Source of the DNA: a virus
Reading direction: 5' to 3' (one strand)
Virus record (IMG/VR): IMGVR_UViG_3300008113_000029
Location: 1-64,000 of that record
Length of the DNA: 64,000 nucleotides
In this document: positions 22,907-31,316 of the stretch, piece after piece
How the letters are laid out: every line of letters starts with the position of its first letter
Numbering within the stretch: position 1 is the first letter of the stretch
Position numbers and translations under genes: made by a program
Notes under the pieces: model-generated
Told to the model about the DNA's origin: nothing
Database searches by the model: none
What the model saw: only the letters and a program-made list of their open reading frames with translations

Positions 22907-24558
22907 TAATAATATTCCCACATATAAGATCTATCACCATACTCATCGGTATGCCATCTATCTCCATCACTATCAACAAAAGTGCTTTCATCCAAACCAT
23001 CCAATATAAATCCAAATGGAGCCATATCTTGTTCTATTTGATTTTTTTGCTCTTCATAAATTCTTTTACGAATATCATTATCGGTCATCTCTTTGAAGTA
23101 TTCTTGTGCTACCAACCAAGAAAATATAACCAAGCACATCGCTAGGTCATCATTACATCCTTCCTCTGCCTCAAAGGAATTATGTCTTTGAGCAAATGTT
23201 GTAAGTTCCGATATAATATCGTAATCTACAGTCAATAACTTATCATCCTCCATAAGAGTTTTTAGGTTAGAGCAACCCAACTTCTTCACTGCTGCAGTCA
23301 TTCTTACACCCATCTGCGATTTCTTACCAGAGAAACCATGCCCGATAACTTGTCCGGCACGACCTCTCATTGCAGCCATAAGCATATTTTCATATTCTAA
23401 ATCATAGTGTAAAATATTAGCAACTTGTTCCCCAATATCATTAACCTCGATAAGTAACCAAGCATTATTATATCCCTTAGCAACATCGATAATAACACTT
23501 GGAAATAACATTGGTTTTATTTCATTATTTCTATACTTCGCCACTACCTTATATGGAAACTGTGTGATATCAAAAATAATAAATGCAGAGTAATCATTTC
23601 CAAGACCACGAGCAACGTCTACGGTGATTAAATAATTGTGCTCTTCCCGTGGTTTTTCATAAACGTCTAATCCGGCATTCCTTTTTATTGGATTTTCATA
23701 AACAAGATTTCTAAGTTTTGATGGGTTGATGAGAGTGTTGACTGATCCTAAGAATTCACACTCAAACTCAACCTTGAATTGTTGTTCTGAGGTGTTAGCA
23801 ATAGTTTGCTCTTTCCATGCATCATCTCTACCGGGAACTTCTGACCAGTGAACATCAGTGGGAACATATTCATTTTTATTTCTTTCCGCATCATGCCACA
23901 TGCGGTAGAAATGGTTCATACCCCTAGGGGTAGAAACAATAATTACCTTTGTGCTCTGTCCAGAAGAAATAGTAGGATAAACAGAGGCAAAGAAGTCATC
24001 AGCAATGTGATTTGGGATGAACGCGAACTCGTCGAGAAAGATGACATTATAGGATCCGCCTCGGACAGCAGATGACGAAGTAGAGTTAGACGAAATTTTG
24101 GAGCCATTTTCTAATTCTAAAGATCCTTTATTCCATGATATAATACCCTGCTGCATCCACTTCGGCAAGTTTTCATAAGCAAGTTGTAATCTTCCTAGAA
24201 GATCTCTAGCAGTAGATGCTTTGTTGGCTAGAATAGCTATATTAACATTGTCGTTGAAAACAGCATAATGTAACAAATATGAAACACAAGTCGTAGATTT
24301 ACCCGTCTGACGGGGCATTTTACAGATATTAAATCTATTTTTGTGGAAATTACTAATCAGTTTCTCTTGGAATGGGTACATCTCAAAAGGCACCAGACCA
24401 TGATCAAGCGACACGATCTTGATATAATTTCTAGCAAAATAAACTGGATCTTCTTTACACTTTAAGAACTCAATAATTCTATCTTCAGTCCATTCAATGG
24501 GAGTATTAGCTTTTTTGAGCAGAGGATTGCCCAAATAAACATCACTAGACATATTCAT
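22906..24558 (-). CDS. 17: gp17 terminase large subunit
   Basis: 550-residue packaging motor (T4 gp17 is 610). ATPase: Walker A MPRQTGKST (81-89), Walker B NVIFLDEFAF (171-180), coupling motif VSTPRG (208-213). RNase H-like nuclease: DVARGLGNDYS (314-324), LLIEVND (368-374) and EGCNDDLAMCL (466-476), giving the expected three acidic metal ligands. It translocates DNA into the prohead and cuts the concatemer. The start overlaps the HNH gene by 14 bases; a downstream start at the third codon (MSSDVYLGNP) is also possible. Confidence 0.97.
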   Translation of the reverse strand: MNMSSDVYLGNPLLKKANTPIEWTEDRIIEFLKCKEDPVYFARNYIKIVSLDHGLVPFEMYPFQEKLISNFHKNRFNICKMPRQTGKSTTCVSYLLHYAVFNDNVNIAILANKASTARDLLGRLQLAYENLPKWMQQGIISWNKGSLELENGSKISSNSTSSSAVRGGSYNVIFLDEFAFIPNHIADDFFASVYPTISSGQSTKVIIVSTPRGMNHFYRMWHDAERNKNEYVPTDVHWSEVPGRDDAWKEQTIANTSEQQFKVEFECEFLGSVNTLINPSKLRNLVYENPIKRNAGLDVYEKPREEHNYLITVDVARGLGNDYSAFIIFDITQFPYKVVAKYRNNEIKPMLFPSVIIDVAKGYNNAWLLIEVNDIGEQVANILHYDLEYENMLMAAMRGRAGQVIGHGFSGKKSQMGVRMTAAVKKLGCSNLKTLMEDDKLLTVDYDIISELTTFAQRHNSFEAEEGCNDDLAMCLVIFSWLVAQEYFKEMTDNDIRKRIYEEQKNQIEQDMAPFGFILDGLDESTFVDSDGDRWHTDEYGDRSYMWEYY

Positions 24559-25030
24559 ACCCCCTTTCTGGACCCCAATGTTTCATTCTGTAAGATAATC
24601 CCTGTATCGTTATACCTACATCATCTGCTGCCTCTTGTTGAGAAATATATATTTTTCCATTTATAGAAACTTTTTTGCTATTGGGGTGCTTCTCTCCACC
24701 CTCATACTTATGGCCAAAAGAGCGACCTTTCAGTGCCTCGCTTTTCTTTCTACAAGTTTCTTTACTATGCTTCCTACCAATATTTTTTTGAGTTGCCTTA
24801 TTTAAATTTTCCATAAACCAAGCATCATTGTGCCACCCACACTTATGTATCTCTCTACTACAAACATATAAATGCTCTGGTATATCTTTTCCACCTTCAC
24901 ATCTTGGTGGGAAATGATGAACATCCATACCTCTCATCTGTTCCCAAGTTAATCCCCAATTTTTTCGAGCAATATTTCTTACTGTTTTAGGACTTAACCT
25001 TTCCCTTGGAACTTTAATAATAGCAGACAC
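24545..25030 (-). CDS. HNH endonuclease with NUMOD-type DNA-binding repeats
   Basis: 161-residue homing-type endonuclease. The HNH core runs from MDVHHFPPRCEGGKD (35-49) through the Cys/His pairs of LYVCSREIHKCGWHNDA (54-70). A NUMOD3-like repeat GRKHSKETCRKKSEA (85-99) and an IENR1/NUMOD1-like helix-turn-helix ISQQEAADDVGITIQGLSYR (129-148) follow, as in free-standing phage homing nucleases. It starts at GTG and overlaps gp17 by 14 bases, so it uses the terminase gene's transcript. It probably targets a nearby site in related phages (inference). Confidence 0.88.
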   Translation of the reverse strand: MSAIIKVPRERLSPKTVRNIARKNWGLTWEQMRGMDVHHFPPRCEGGKDIPEHLYVCSREIHKCGWHNDAWFMENLNKATQKNIGRKHSKETCRKKSEALKGRSFGHKYEGGEKHPNSKKVSINGKIYISQQEAADDVGITIQGLSYRMKHWGPERGYEYV

Positions 25031-25051
25031 ATTTCAATCCCAATCTAAAAA

Positions 25052-25059
25052 TATTTATA
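25052..25059 (-). promoter_or_regulatory. perfect late promoter TATAAATA for the HNH-gp17 unit
   Basis: Minus strand TATAAATA 21 bases before the HNH GTG start, in a 62-base gap with no gene. Confidence 0.7.
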
Positions 25060-25092
25060 CAAGATAGACTTCACTCATAACGAAACTCCTTT

Positions 25093-26676
25093 TTAATCTT
25101 CTACATAAATGAACGAAGCACTAGCAGCAGTAATATTAGATGTTGATGAAATTACTGCGGTTATAAAACTATTTGGTGGAACATGAAGTCCAATTTCAGA
25201 TAAATCAACATCAATGGTTGAGTTATCTGATACATGAAAAGCAGCAATAGGAGGTATTGATTGTGCTGCTAATGTAAATAATCCAGTGCTATCTTGAGTT
25301 GCATAAAGTGATGCATTAAAATCACTTTGAGTAGTCCATCTCAAATAATTTGTAAGAACTGGGTTCCAATATATGCGAATAACTGCTGGGTCTCCTGTTG
25401 TATTTACTGATGCAGTAAGTCTTCTAGGAAGTAAATCTCTTGTATTAATCTTACCTTGATAAACAAGTTTATTTTTAAGAGAAATGAGATGATATAAAGA
25501 ACCAGGAGTGTTCATACTATCATTTCTGGTTGTAGTCACTGAATATGGAAGTTTTGTTCTTTCAACAATACCTTCAATCGCACCAAGGAAAGAAGAACCT
25601 CTACAAGTAACAACACCTACACCACCACCTAGATTTGCAGCAACATATCCAATCTTCATTGATGGATTGTCTAGGTGTGGTAGTTGGTTTCTATTTGAAT
25701 AATGTTCGTGATGGAAGAAAATCATATCCCCATTTAGAGGATTTTCAATCGCATATCTAATCTCACCAGAACCTAACCAACGGAAGTTGATTTGATATAC
25801 ATTTAACTTAGATGGGTCTAGAGTAATACCAGAATATCCAGTTCCATCAAGTTTATCTAAATTAAAATCTTCTTGGAAAGTCCAGTTTTCTGTTTGTACT
25901 ACCCCTGCCTGTCTTAATAATGCATTAAAAGATATTGTTGCGGTGCTTGTAATATCAAAAGTTCCAGTTTGAGGTCCAAGAGATGTTGCTAAAAATCTTA
26001 ATCTTGATTGGTCATATTCAACCAAATACAAAGCATTAAAGAGTGCTTGTGCTCTTAATCCTTGTGCGAGTTGAGAAAGATTTCCTGCAAGTGTTCCTGA
26101 ATTTACTGTTACCGCAGTAAAAGAAGTTCCATTCAGAGTGACTGTTACATTTCCATTATCAAGTGTGGTGAAGTCATAACCCTGAATTCTTGCTTTACCA
26201 CCATTTGCACGAAGAACACCAAACTTCCCATTGGTGTGTGCATATCCAATTTGAATTGCTTGTTCTTGATTGAATAGTCCTGCTCTTTGTGTAAATCCTA
26301 CTGGGTTATTTGAGAACGAACCAGTAAATCTGCAAACAACACCTTGTCCTGGACGGTATCTAATAAAGTTCGTACTTCTGATTACACCATAAGAATTTGC
26401 AGAAGAACCAGCACCAACTATAAATGTAGAGTTTGCATGAGTAGCAATTCCTGTTGCACTGAATGTATATGTCTCAAACTCTCTTGGGTCTAATCCATAG
26501 ACAGCATCTGCCTGAATTTTTGGTGTAATTGGGACTGCAATATTCTCACCAAAAGCAGATTTAGAACAAGCACCTTCATTTAGAATATTTCCATACTCAT
26601 CAGCACGGAGATAAACTTCGTGAAGTGTTCTTTCTTGATTTAAGTAGTCTTGTGTAGACTTATTCCACTGAGCCAT
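25093..26676 (-). CDS. putative virion structural protein, 527 aa
   Basis: Beta-rich protein starting MAQWNKSTQDYLNQERTLHE, without recognised domains. The composition (Asn, Thr, Ser, Gly and few charged residues) and a C-terminal NSFITAVISSTSNITAASAS segment resemble capsid-decorating or fibre proteins. It lies in the packaging/neck cluster under late control and overlaps the 104-residue gene by one base (TAATG). Related proteins seem confined to cyanomyoviruses and relatives, as far as I can recall. Function unknown. Confidence 0.75.
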   Translation of the reverse strand: MAQWNKSTQDYLNQERTLHEVYLRADEYGNILNEGACSKSAFGENIAVPITPKIQADAVYGLDPREFETYTFSATGIATHANSTFIVGAGSSANSYGVIRSTNFIRYRPGQGVVCRFTGSFSNNPVGFTQRAGLFNQEQAIQIGYAHTNGKFGVLRANGGKARIQGYDFTTLDNGNVTVTLNGTSFTAVTVNSGTLAGNLSQLAQGLRAQALFNALYLVEYDQSRLRFLATSLGPQTGTFDITSTATISFNALLRQAGVVQTENWTFQEDFNLDKLDGTGYSGITLDPSKLNVYQINFRWLGSGEIRYAIENPLNGDMIFFHHEHYSNRNQLPHLDNPSMKIGYVAANLGGGVGVVTCRGSSFLGAIEGIVERTKLPYSVTTTRNDSMNTPGSLYHLISLKNKLVYQGKINTRDLLPRRLTASVNTTGDPAVIRIYWNPVLTNYLRWTTQSDFNASLYATQDSTGLFTLAAQSIPPIAAFHVSDNSTIDVDLSEIGLHVPPNSFITAVISSTSNITAASASFIYVED

Positions 26677-26990
26677 TATTCACTCCACGATAATCTTTCT
26701 GGTTGATACCTCTGAGAACTCTTAATTTTTAAAGAACTTTGAGATTGTGATGGATAGATATTGTGAACAATCGCACCAGGATATTCTCCTTGAAGTTGTT
26801 CAGCGAGAGCGTTCTTATCCATCATAGAACCTTCAACCTCAAGACGATACATCTTTCCTTCCCAAACTACATCAGCAAAGAAAGACTCACTTGCGGTCTC
26901 TGGTTCTTGTGAACCACCTACATTTAAAGTTCCATTAAAATCACCATTGATGGTGATGCTTTCTTGTAAAAACTGTTGAAAACTTTTCAT
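26676..26990 (-). CDS. putative encapsidated protein with capsid-targeting-like N-terminus, 104 aa
   Basis: Begins MKSFQQFLQESITINGD. The first ten residues resemble the T4 capsid-targeting sequence MKTYQEFIAE, which directs internal proteins into the prohead and is removed by gp21 after an (L/I)xE site; here LQE/S after residue 10 fits. The rest is a small alpha/beta region with DVVWEGKMYRLEVEG. I chose the ATG at 26990, which overlaps the upstream stop (TAATG), over the one at 26996. Function unknown; an internal head protein is inferred. Confidence 0.7.
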   Translation of the reverse strand: MKSFQQFLQESITINGDFNGTLNVGGSQEPETASESFFADVVWEGKMYRLEVEGSMMDKNALAEQLQGEYPGAIVHNIYPSQSQSSLKIKSSQRYQPERLSWSE

Positions 26991-28693
26991 TAGCATTTCC
27001 AGCGACGACGGGCTTTACAAATTGCTTTATCTGGGTCTTTTGAGCAATCAATGTTATGCATGTCTTGCTGACCCTTAGAGCGAGCGCAGAAGGACTTTCT
27101 ACGCTTTGATCTTCCTGGTCCAGGATCTTTCTCAGTTACGGCAGTCTTTAGTTTAGAACCAGGATTCTCACGACGATAAGCATTAACTGCTTTCTGACTC
27201 ATACCATCAGTTTTGTCTGACTTATTTACTTTCTGCCAATCTTCTTCCAGTTCTTCTCTCCAGTTAGAGTATCCTTCTTTTACACAGTTGGGAACCATTT
27301 TCCCACCCTTCTTTTTCATACCAACTTGCTTGTAACCATCCCAGCAAGGATCTTCTTTTGCTTCGGCAAAAGCATCTGTAGAAACACCATCAGCATAAGA
27401 TGATTGACTTGGAGTTGCTCTCTTAAATCTAGGTTTTCTGCTTAGATTAGAGGGGAGTTGATTGTCTCCTACTTTTTTACCTAATGGATATTTTGGATCA
27501 TATGCACTTTGCTCACTAACAAGAGGTTCTGGTTTAATCAGATCAATTGTTTCAATTTCAAGTGCCTTGAAGTCATCTCTCCAGTTGGAAAACTCATATC
27601 CCTCTTTTTTAGTTCCCCAGTTATCAGCACCAACTTTACGGCACTTAACTAATGCACCAGATGCATATGCACTTGGCCAAACGTCATATCTTGCCTTTAC
27701 TTTCTTATAGCAAGCATCTTTTTTCTCATCAATCAATTGACCCTTAACTTCTGTCTCTTGTCTGAGTAACTTTAATGCTTCACGAGTAGCATCGTTGTGT
27801 CGTTGCATACCATATGAAGCATGACCAATACCAGTTCCAGGCTGAATTTTTTCACCTTTCTTAGCAGCTTCTACACCAGATTTCGAAGCCTGTTGTGCTC
27901 TACGAATTGCAGCAAGTCCAAGAGCACCAGCACCAAGAGCAAGACCACCAGCAACTAAAGGAGCAAGTTCATCAAGTTGCTCACCTTTTGGTTCAAAGTG
28001 TTGTGCTAGTTTTAGTTTACTATCACTAGGAAGTTCTAAAACATCTTCAGGTCTACCACCAACTCCACCAGCAAGTTTTTTATTATCTCTAAACATTCTC
28101 CTAAGTGCATCAGCTCCACTTTCTCCGGGAAGAAGTTTAACTTGTTCTCTCACTATCTTTGCTTTACCCTTTCTATTTGGGTTTGGATCTTCTTTACGCT
28201 TCTTCTTTGCTCTCTTCTCTCTTTCATCCTTACTCATTGCTGCACGATCATCAGCATCGCGGCAGAATGGTTTGGTTTTTTGTCCTGGTTGTTTGGCACA
28301 AGGTTTTCCATCATACTTACCACCTGCCTGAACCCATCCACCACCAGAAAACCAGTCACGGAGTGAGTAGTCTTTATCTTTAGCGGACTTGCCATCACGC
28401 TTACCTTCTTCCATATAAGAAGCAGCAGCATCTGTGTTGTGCTCCGTATCAGTCAACTTTGCTTGAACCCAAGCAGGAAGGTTATCTGCGTCAGTTTTCT
28501 TTGCAAGAACTCTTGCTACTTTTTGTAGATTATCAATAGACTTTTTGACCTGAGTCTTAGCCATTGAGACTTCATGGTCTTTTTCTTTTGCTTCATTCAT
28601 TTTCTTTTTACGTCCCTGACAATGAGCACGCTGAGAAAACCCTTTTGGGTTGTCGCAATCAATCGATTTTTTATATTTCTCAGACCAACCCAT
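26990..28693 (-). CDS. multi-module Cys-pair protein, 567 aa, between gp16 and gp17
   Basis: Basic protein made of short modules with paired cysteines: IDCDNPKGFSQRAHCQGRK (about 11-29), GKPCAKQPGQKTKPFCRD (about 131-148), ACYKKVKARYDVWPSAYASG with a following VKCRKV (about 329-355), DPCWDGYKQVGMKKKG with PNCVKEG (about 445-470), and RKSFCARSKGQQ with IDCSKDPDKAICKARRRWKC at the end. An EGYxxSNWRxxx motif occurs twice. The ACYKKV and C-terminal RRWKC types occur in other marine viruses; their function is not established. The pairs suggest metal sites or disulphides. It has a late promoter, so it is probably a virion or assembly protein. Confidence 0.75.
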   Translation of the reverse strand: MGWSEKYKKSIDCDNPKGFSQRAHCQGRKKKMNEAKEKDHEVSMAKTQVKKSIDNLQKVARVLAKKTDADNLPAWVQAKLTDTEHNTDAAASYMEEGKRDGKSAKDKDYSLRDWFSGGGWVQAGGKYDGKPCAKQPGQKTKPFCRDADDRAAMSKDEREKRAKKKRKEDPNPNRKGKAKIVREQVKLLPGESGADALRRMFRDNKKLAGGVGGRPEDVLELPSDSKLKLAQHFEPKGEQLDELAPLVAGGLALGAGALGLAAIRRAQQASKSGVEAAKKGEKIQPGTGIGHASYGMQRHNDATREALKLLRQETEVKGQLIDEKKDACYKKVKARYDVWPSAYASGALVKCRKVGADNWGTKKEGYEFSNWRDDFKALEIETIDLIKPEPLVSEQSAYDPKYPLGKKVGDNQLPSNLSRKPRFKRATPSQSSYADGVSTDAFAEAKEDPCWDGYKQVGMKKKGGKMVPNCVKEGYSNWREELEEDWQKVNKSDKTDGMSQKAVNAYRRENPGSKLKTAVTEKDPGPGRSKRRKSFCARSKGQQDMHNIDCSKDPDKAICKARRRWKC

Positions 28694-28707
28694 TTTCAGG
28701 TTATAAA

Positions 28708-29130
28708 CTATTCCTTATTATTTAGAAAACCTTGCTTGAGTAGTTTTTGAAGTTCTGATGTTGATCCAACAAAAACTGCATTGTTAGTTACTGTATTTGG
28801 ACCCTTATTGTTACCAACATCTTCTTCAACATCTTTAAGTTTTTTCTGAAGATCTATTAGTTTATCAGTTGTATCCGCAACACTTTTAATTAACTGACCC
28901 GCAACTTCATATGCTCTTGGACTCCCCCCTTCACCGGCAAGTTCCATGATTCCATTGATTGCTTCTTGTCCCTTTTCTATAAGTGAATATAGATTTGCTC
29001 TCGTATATTCATAATCTTTTTTAATATCAGTTTTCTGTTCGGGTTTTTGAATACTTTTGGGAGTATCATCAACCTCAACAATACTACTCTCAACATTTAG
29101 AGCATCGTCAATAGAATCAAATTCAGACAT
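28708..29130 (-). CDS. 16: gp16 small terminase subunit
   Basis: 140-residue helical protein (T4 gp16 is 164) in the canonical position after gp15. The core is YEYTRANLYSLIEKGQEAIN (about 40-59), GGSPRAYEVAGQLIKSVADT, and LIDLQKKLKDVE, matching the central oligomerisation coiled coils of gp16. It regulates the gp17 motor and recognises DNA for packaging. In T4, gp17 follows directly, whereas here three genes and an HNH nuclease intervene. The end contains the TCTAAATA promoter of the next gene. Confidence 0.9.
   Translation of the reverse strand: MSEFDSIDDALNVESSIVEVDDTPKSIQKPEQKTDIKKDYEYTRANLYSLIEKGQEAINGIMELAGEGGSPRAYEVAGQLIKSVADTTDKLIDLQKKLKDVEEDVGNNKGPNTVTNNAVFVGSTSELQKLLKQGFLNNKE
28719..28726 (-). 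promoter_or_regulatory. late promoter octamer TCTAAATA inside the end of gp16
   Basis: Minus strand TCTAAATA in the last codons of gp16, 25 bases before the 567-residue gene. Confidence 0.55.
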
Positions 29131-29136
29131 AAGTTA

Positions 29137-29937
29137 TTAAATATCAGTTTGTTGTGTTGGACTGTAAGACTTAGAATCTCCAAAATATTCCCAAGTTTCT
29201 GTGAATCCAAAGTCGTCGCCAGGATCTGCGTTTATTGGATCTGGAACTGCTGTATATCTAACTTCTCTCTTCGCAGTTTGTGTATTTGTATCTGAGTACA
29301 TATCAACAATAACCTTACGAATGAGACCTTCTGGATTATCAGCAACAGGACCGAATAGATAAGTTTTAGCGGTAAACTGTAAAGTATATATTAATGCTCT
29401 TCTTGTGGAGAAGTCTCCTTCATAGTCATCTTGCATTCCAACGCTGTTTAGAACTACTGGAATATCTCTTTTTTCTCCAATTGAGTCTACTAAGTCTATG
29501 GTTAAATTAAACGATGGTTGGAAGTAAGGTAAAATTTGCTCAACAATTTGTAAAGCATCATCATTCAACTTACAAAAAATACTCAGTTCAAATCCAATGT
29601 TATATGGAACAGGCATAAAAACCTTTTTCATTCGATCATTATCATCGACCGCTCTAAAAGTCTGAGTTATACCAGTTTTTCTTGAGGCATCATATTCAAT
29701 AGAAGTCATTTCAAACGACATTCTTGGTAAAGTAATTTGAACTGGTTTGTCCAGGTTTGCTTGCTGCTCAAGTCTTGCTAGAAACTTTTGAGAAGGACCA
29801 TAAGCTAGAGGAACACTTACAACACTATTGATATTTCCACTGCCATCTTTGTGTTTAATATCAATTTGGTTAAATAGAGTTCCAAATGCTATAATAGTTT
29901 TACGAATTATTTCGTGATAGTAATAAGTTCCTAACAT
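29137..29937 (-). CDS. 15: gp15 tail terminator/sheath stabiliser
   Basis: 266 residues (T4 gp15 is 272). The start MLGTYYYHEIIRKTIIAFGT and the segments DIKHKDGSGN, VPLAYGPSQKFLAR and LPRMSFEMTSIEYD match the conserved gp15 core. It forms the hexameric ring that ends the tail and joins it to the head through gp13/gp14. The ATG overlaps the gp14 stop by one base (TAATG), and gp16 starts six bases after its end. Confidence 0.95.
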   Translation of the reverse strand: MLGTYYYHEIIRKTIIAFGTLFNQIDIKHKDGSGNINSVVSVPLAYGPSQKFLARLEQQANLDKPVQITLPRMSFEMTSIEYDASRKTGITQTFRAVDDNDRMKKVFMPVPYNIGFELSIFCKLNDDALQIVEQILPYFQPSFNLTIDLVDSIGEKRDIPVVLNSVGMQDDYEGDFSTRRALIYTLQFTAKTYLFGPVADNPEGLIRKVIVDMYSDTNTQTAKREVRYTAVPDPINADPGDDFGFTETWEYFGDSKSYSPTQQTDI

Positions 29938-31316
29938 TAGTAAGTACCGAATGGATTAGACTGTGAAAAGTCCAAAATGAGATCTGCTGCTGCTTCAATT
30001 TCTTCATTTTGTCTATATTTATCTGTCTCTGTATTCGCCACAGAAACTCTAGTTTCATAAACAGCACCAGATTTTGATCCAGTAATTGTTTCACCCGGAT
30101 AGAACGAACCAGTTACAATACCAACTCTTAGAATATTGGTATCTGTATCCCAGTTTTTAACTCTTGCTGTAGATCCAGATCTCGATCCAGTTACAAGTTC
30201 GTTGAACCAGAATGTTCCAATACCAGTCGTCGCGGCAGCTGCAACTGTTACTGTTGGTGCAGAGAAGAATCCTGCTCCAGCATCTGTAATATAAATTGCA
30301 CTGACAGTTCCAGCAGCACTTACAATAGAAGTTGCAGCTGCTGGTAGATTTGGCGACAGTGATGGTAGTGAGAAAGAAACCGATGGCGCAGTAGAGTAAC
30401 CAGCTCCACCATCGTTAACAACAACATTAACAACACCTTTTCTATCGGTAATGATTCCACAAGTAGCAGCTGCACCAGTTCCACCACCACCAGTAATAGT
30501 GATAGTTGGTGCTACAGTGTACCCAGTACCAGCATGAGTAATAAGAATTTCTTTAATAGAAGTTATACTATTTCTAGTTGTTGTAATAGCAACTGCTTGA
30601 GCGTTGGTTCCTCCGGAAGGTGCCGTTGTAATTGCAACTGTTGGTGTTCCTGTAAATCCAGATCCATCGTTGTTGAGGAAAATTTGTCTTATATAACCAG
30701 TCCCAATACTGGCAGTTGCTGTTGCTCTTGTTCCACTGGAATACATTGATAGATCAATAATGTTTCCAATATCCTCAAGAACTTCATCTATTTCGTCGAT
30801 AGAAGTATCTAGAACTTCATCCTCATATTCGAAGAGTTCACATTGAAGTTCATAAACATAATTTTTTCCCAGTTGATAGAAAGGTTTTTCATGCTCAACA
30901 AACTTTACTTCAAACAATCTCTTTCCAAGTGGGAAGTATACTAAATCACCTTCTCTTGGTCTATCAAAAACAGTAATTTCTGTATCATCTTCACCGTCCA
31001 AAAATGGCGAGATGAAATCCTCAAATCTTTCTTTTGAGATTACTAATGATACTTCATCCCTAACACTAACACCAAACTTGGTCATAATATCTCCAGCACC
31101 ACTATAACCATCATAGTTATTGAGATATGCTTCTAATAAAAAATTATCGTCAAAAACGGATGATTGTATCTCTTCAATGATAGTTTGTTTTCTTACAAAC
31201 TTTCTTGGAATATAAGTTACTTCGATACCATATATTTTGAGTTGTTCATTGATCAACTCTTGTATTAATCTTTGTTCTCCAGAAGAACCTTGTAAGAAAA
31301 AGGGATTAAGTGCCAT
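29937..31316 (-). CDS. 14: gp14 neck protein with an inserted beta-repeat domain
   Basis: 459 residues, far longer than T4 gp14 (about 256). Residues 1-190 are the gp14 core: TYIPRKFVRKQTIIEEIQSS, AYLNNYDGYSG and a REGDLVYFPLGKRLFEVKFV segment. Residues about 195-425 are an insert with four GxG(Y/F)xxxPxVxI repeats: GSGFTGTPTVAIT, GTGYTVAPTITITG, GAGYSTAPSVSFS and GAGFFSAPTVTVA. The gp14 C-terminus resumes with ADLILDFSQSNPFGTY. gp14 with gp13 forms the neck. The insert probably projects from the collar. The same repeat occurs in three baseplate proteins of this phage. Confidence 0.92.
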   Translation of the reverse strand: MALNPFFLQGSSGEQRLIQELINEQLKIYGIEVTYIPRKFVRKQTIIEEIQSSVFDDNFLLEAYLNNYDGYSGAGDIMTKFGVSVRDEVSLVISKERFEDFISPFLDGEDDTEITVFDRPREGDLVYFPLGKRLFEVKFVEHEKPFYQLGKNYVYELQCELFEYEDEVLDTSIDEIDEVLEDIGNIIDLSMYSSGTRATATASIGTGYIRQIFLNNDGSGFTGTPTVAITTAPSGGTNAQAVAITTTRNSITSIKEILITHAGTGYTVAPTITITGGGGTGAAATCGIITDRKGVVNVVVNDGGAGYSTAPSVSFSLPSLSPNLPAAATSIVSAAGTVSAIYITDAGAGFFSAPTVTVAAAATTGIGTFWFNELVTGSRSGSTARVKNWDTDTNILRVGIVTGSFYPGETITGSKSGAVYETRVSVANTETDKYRQNEEIEAAADLILDFSQSNPFGTY

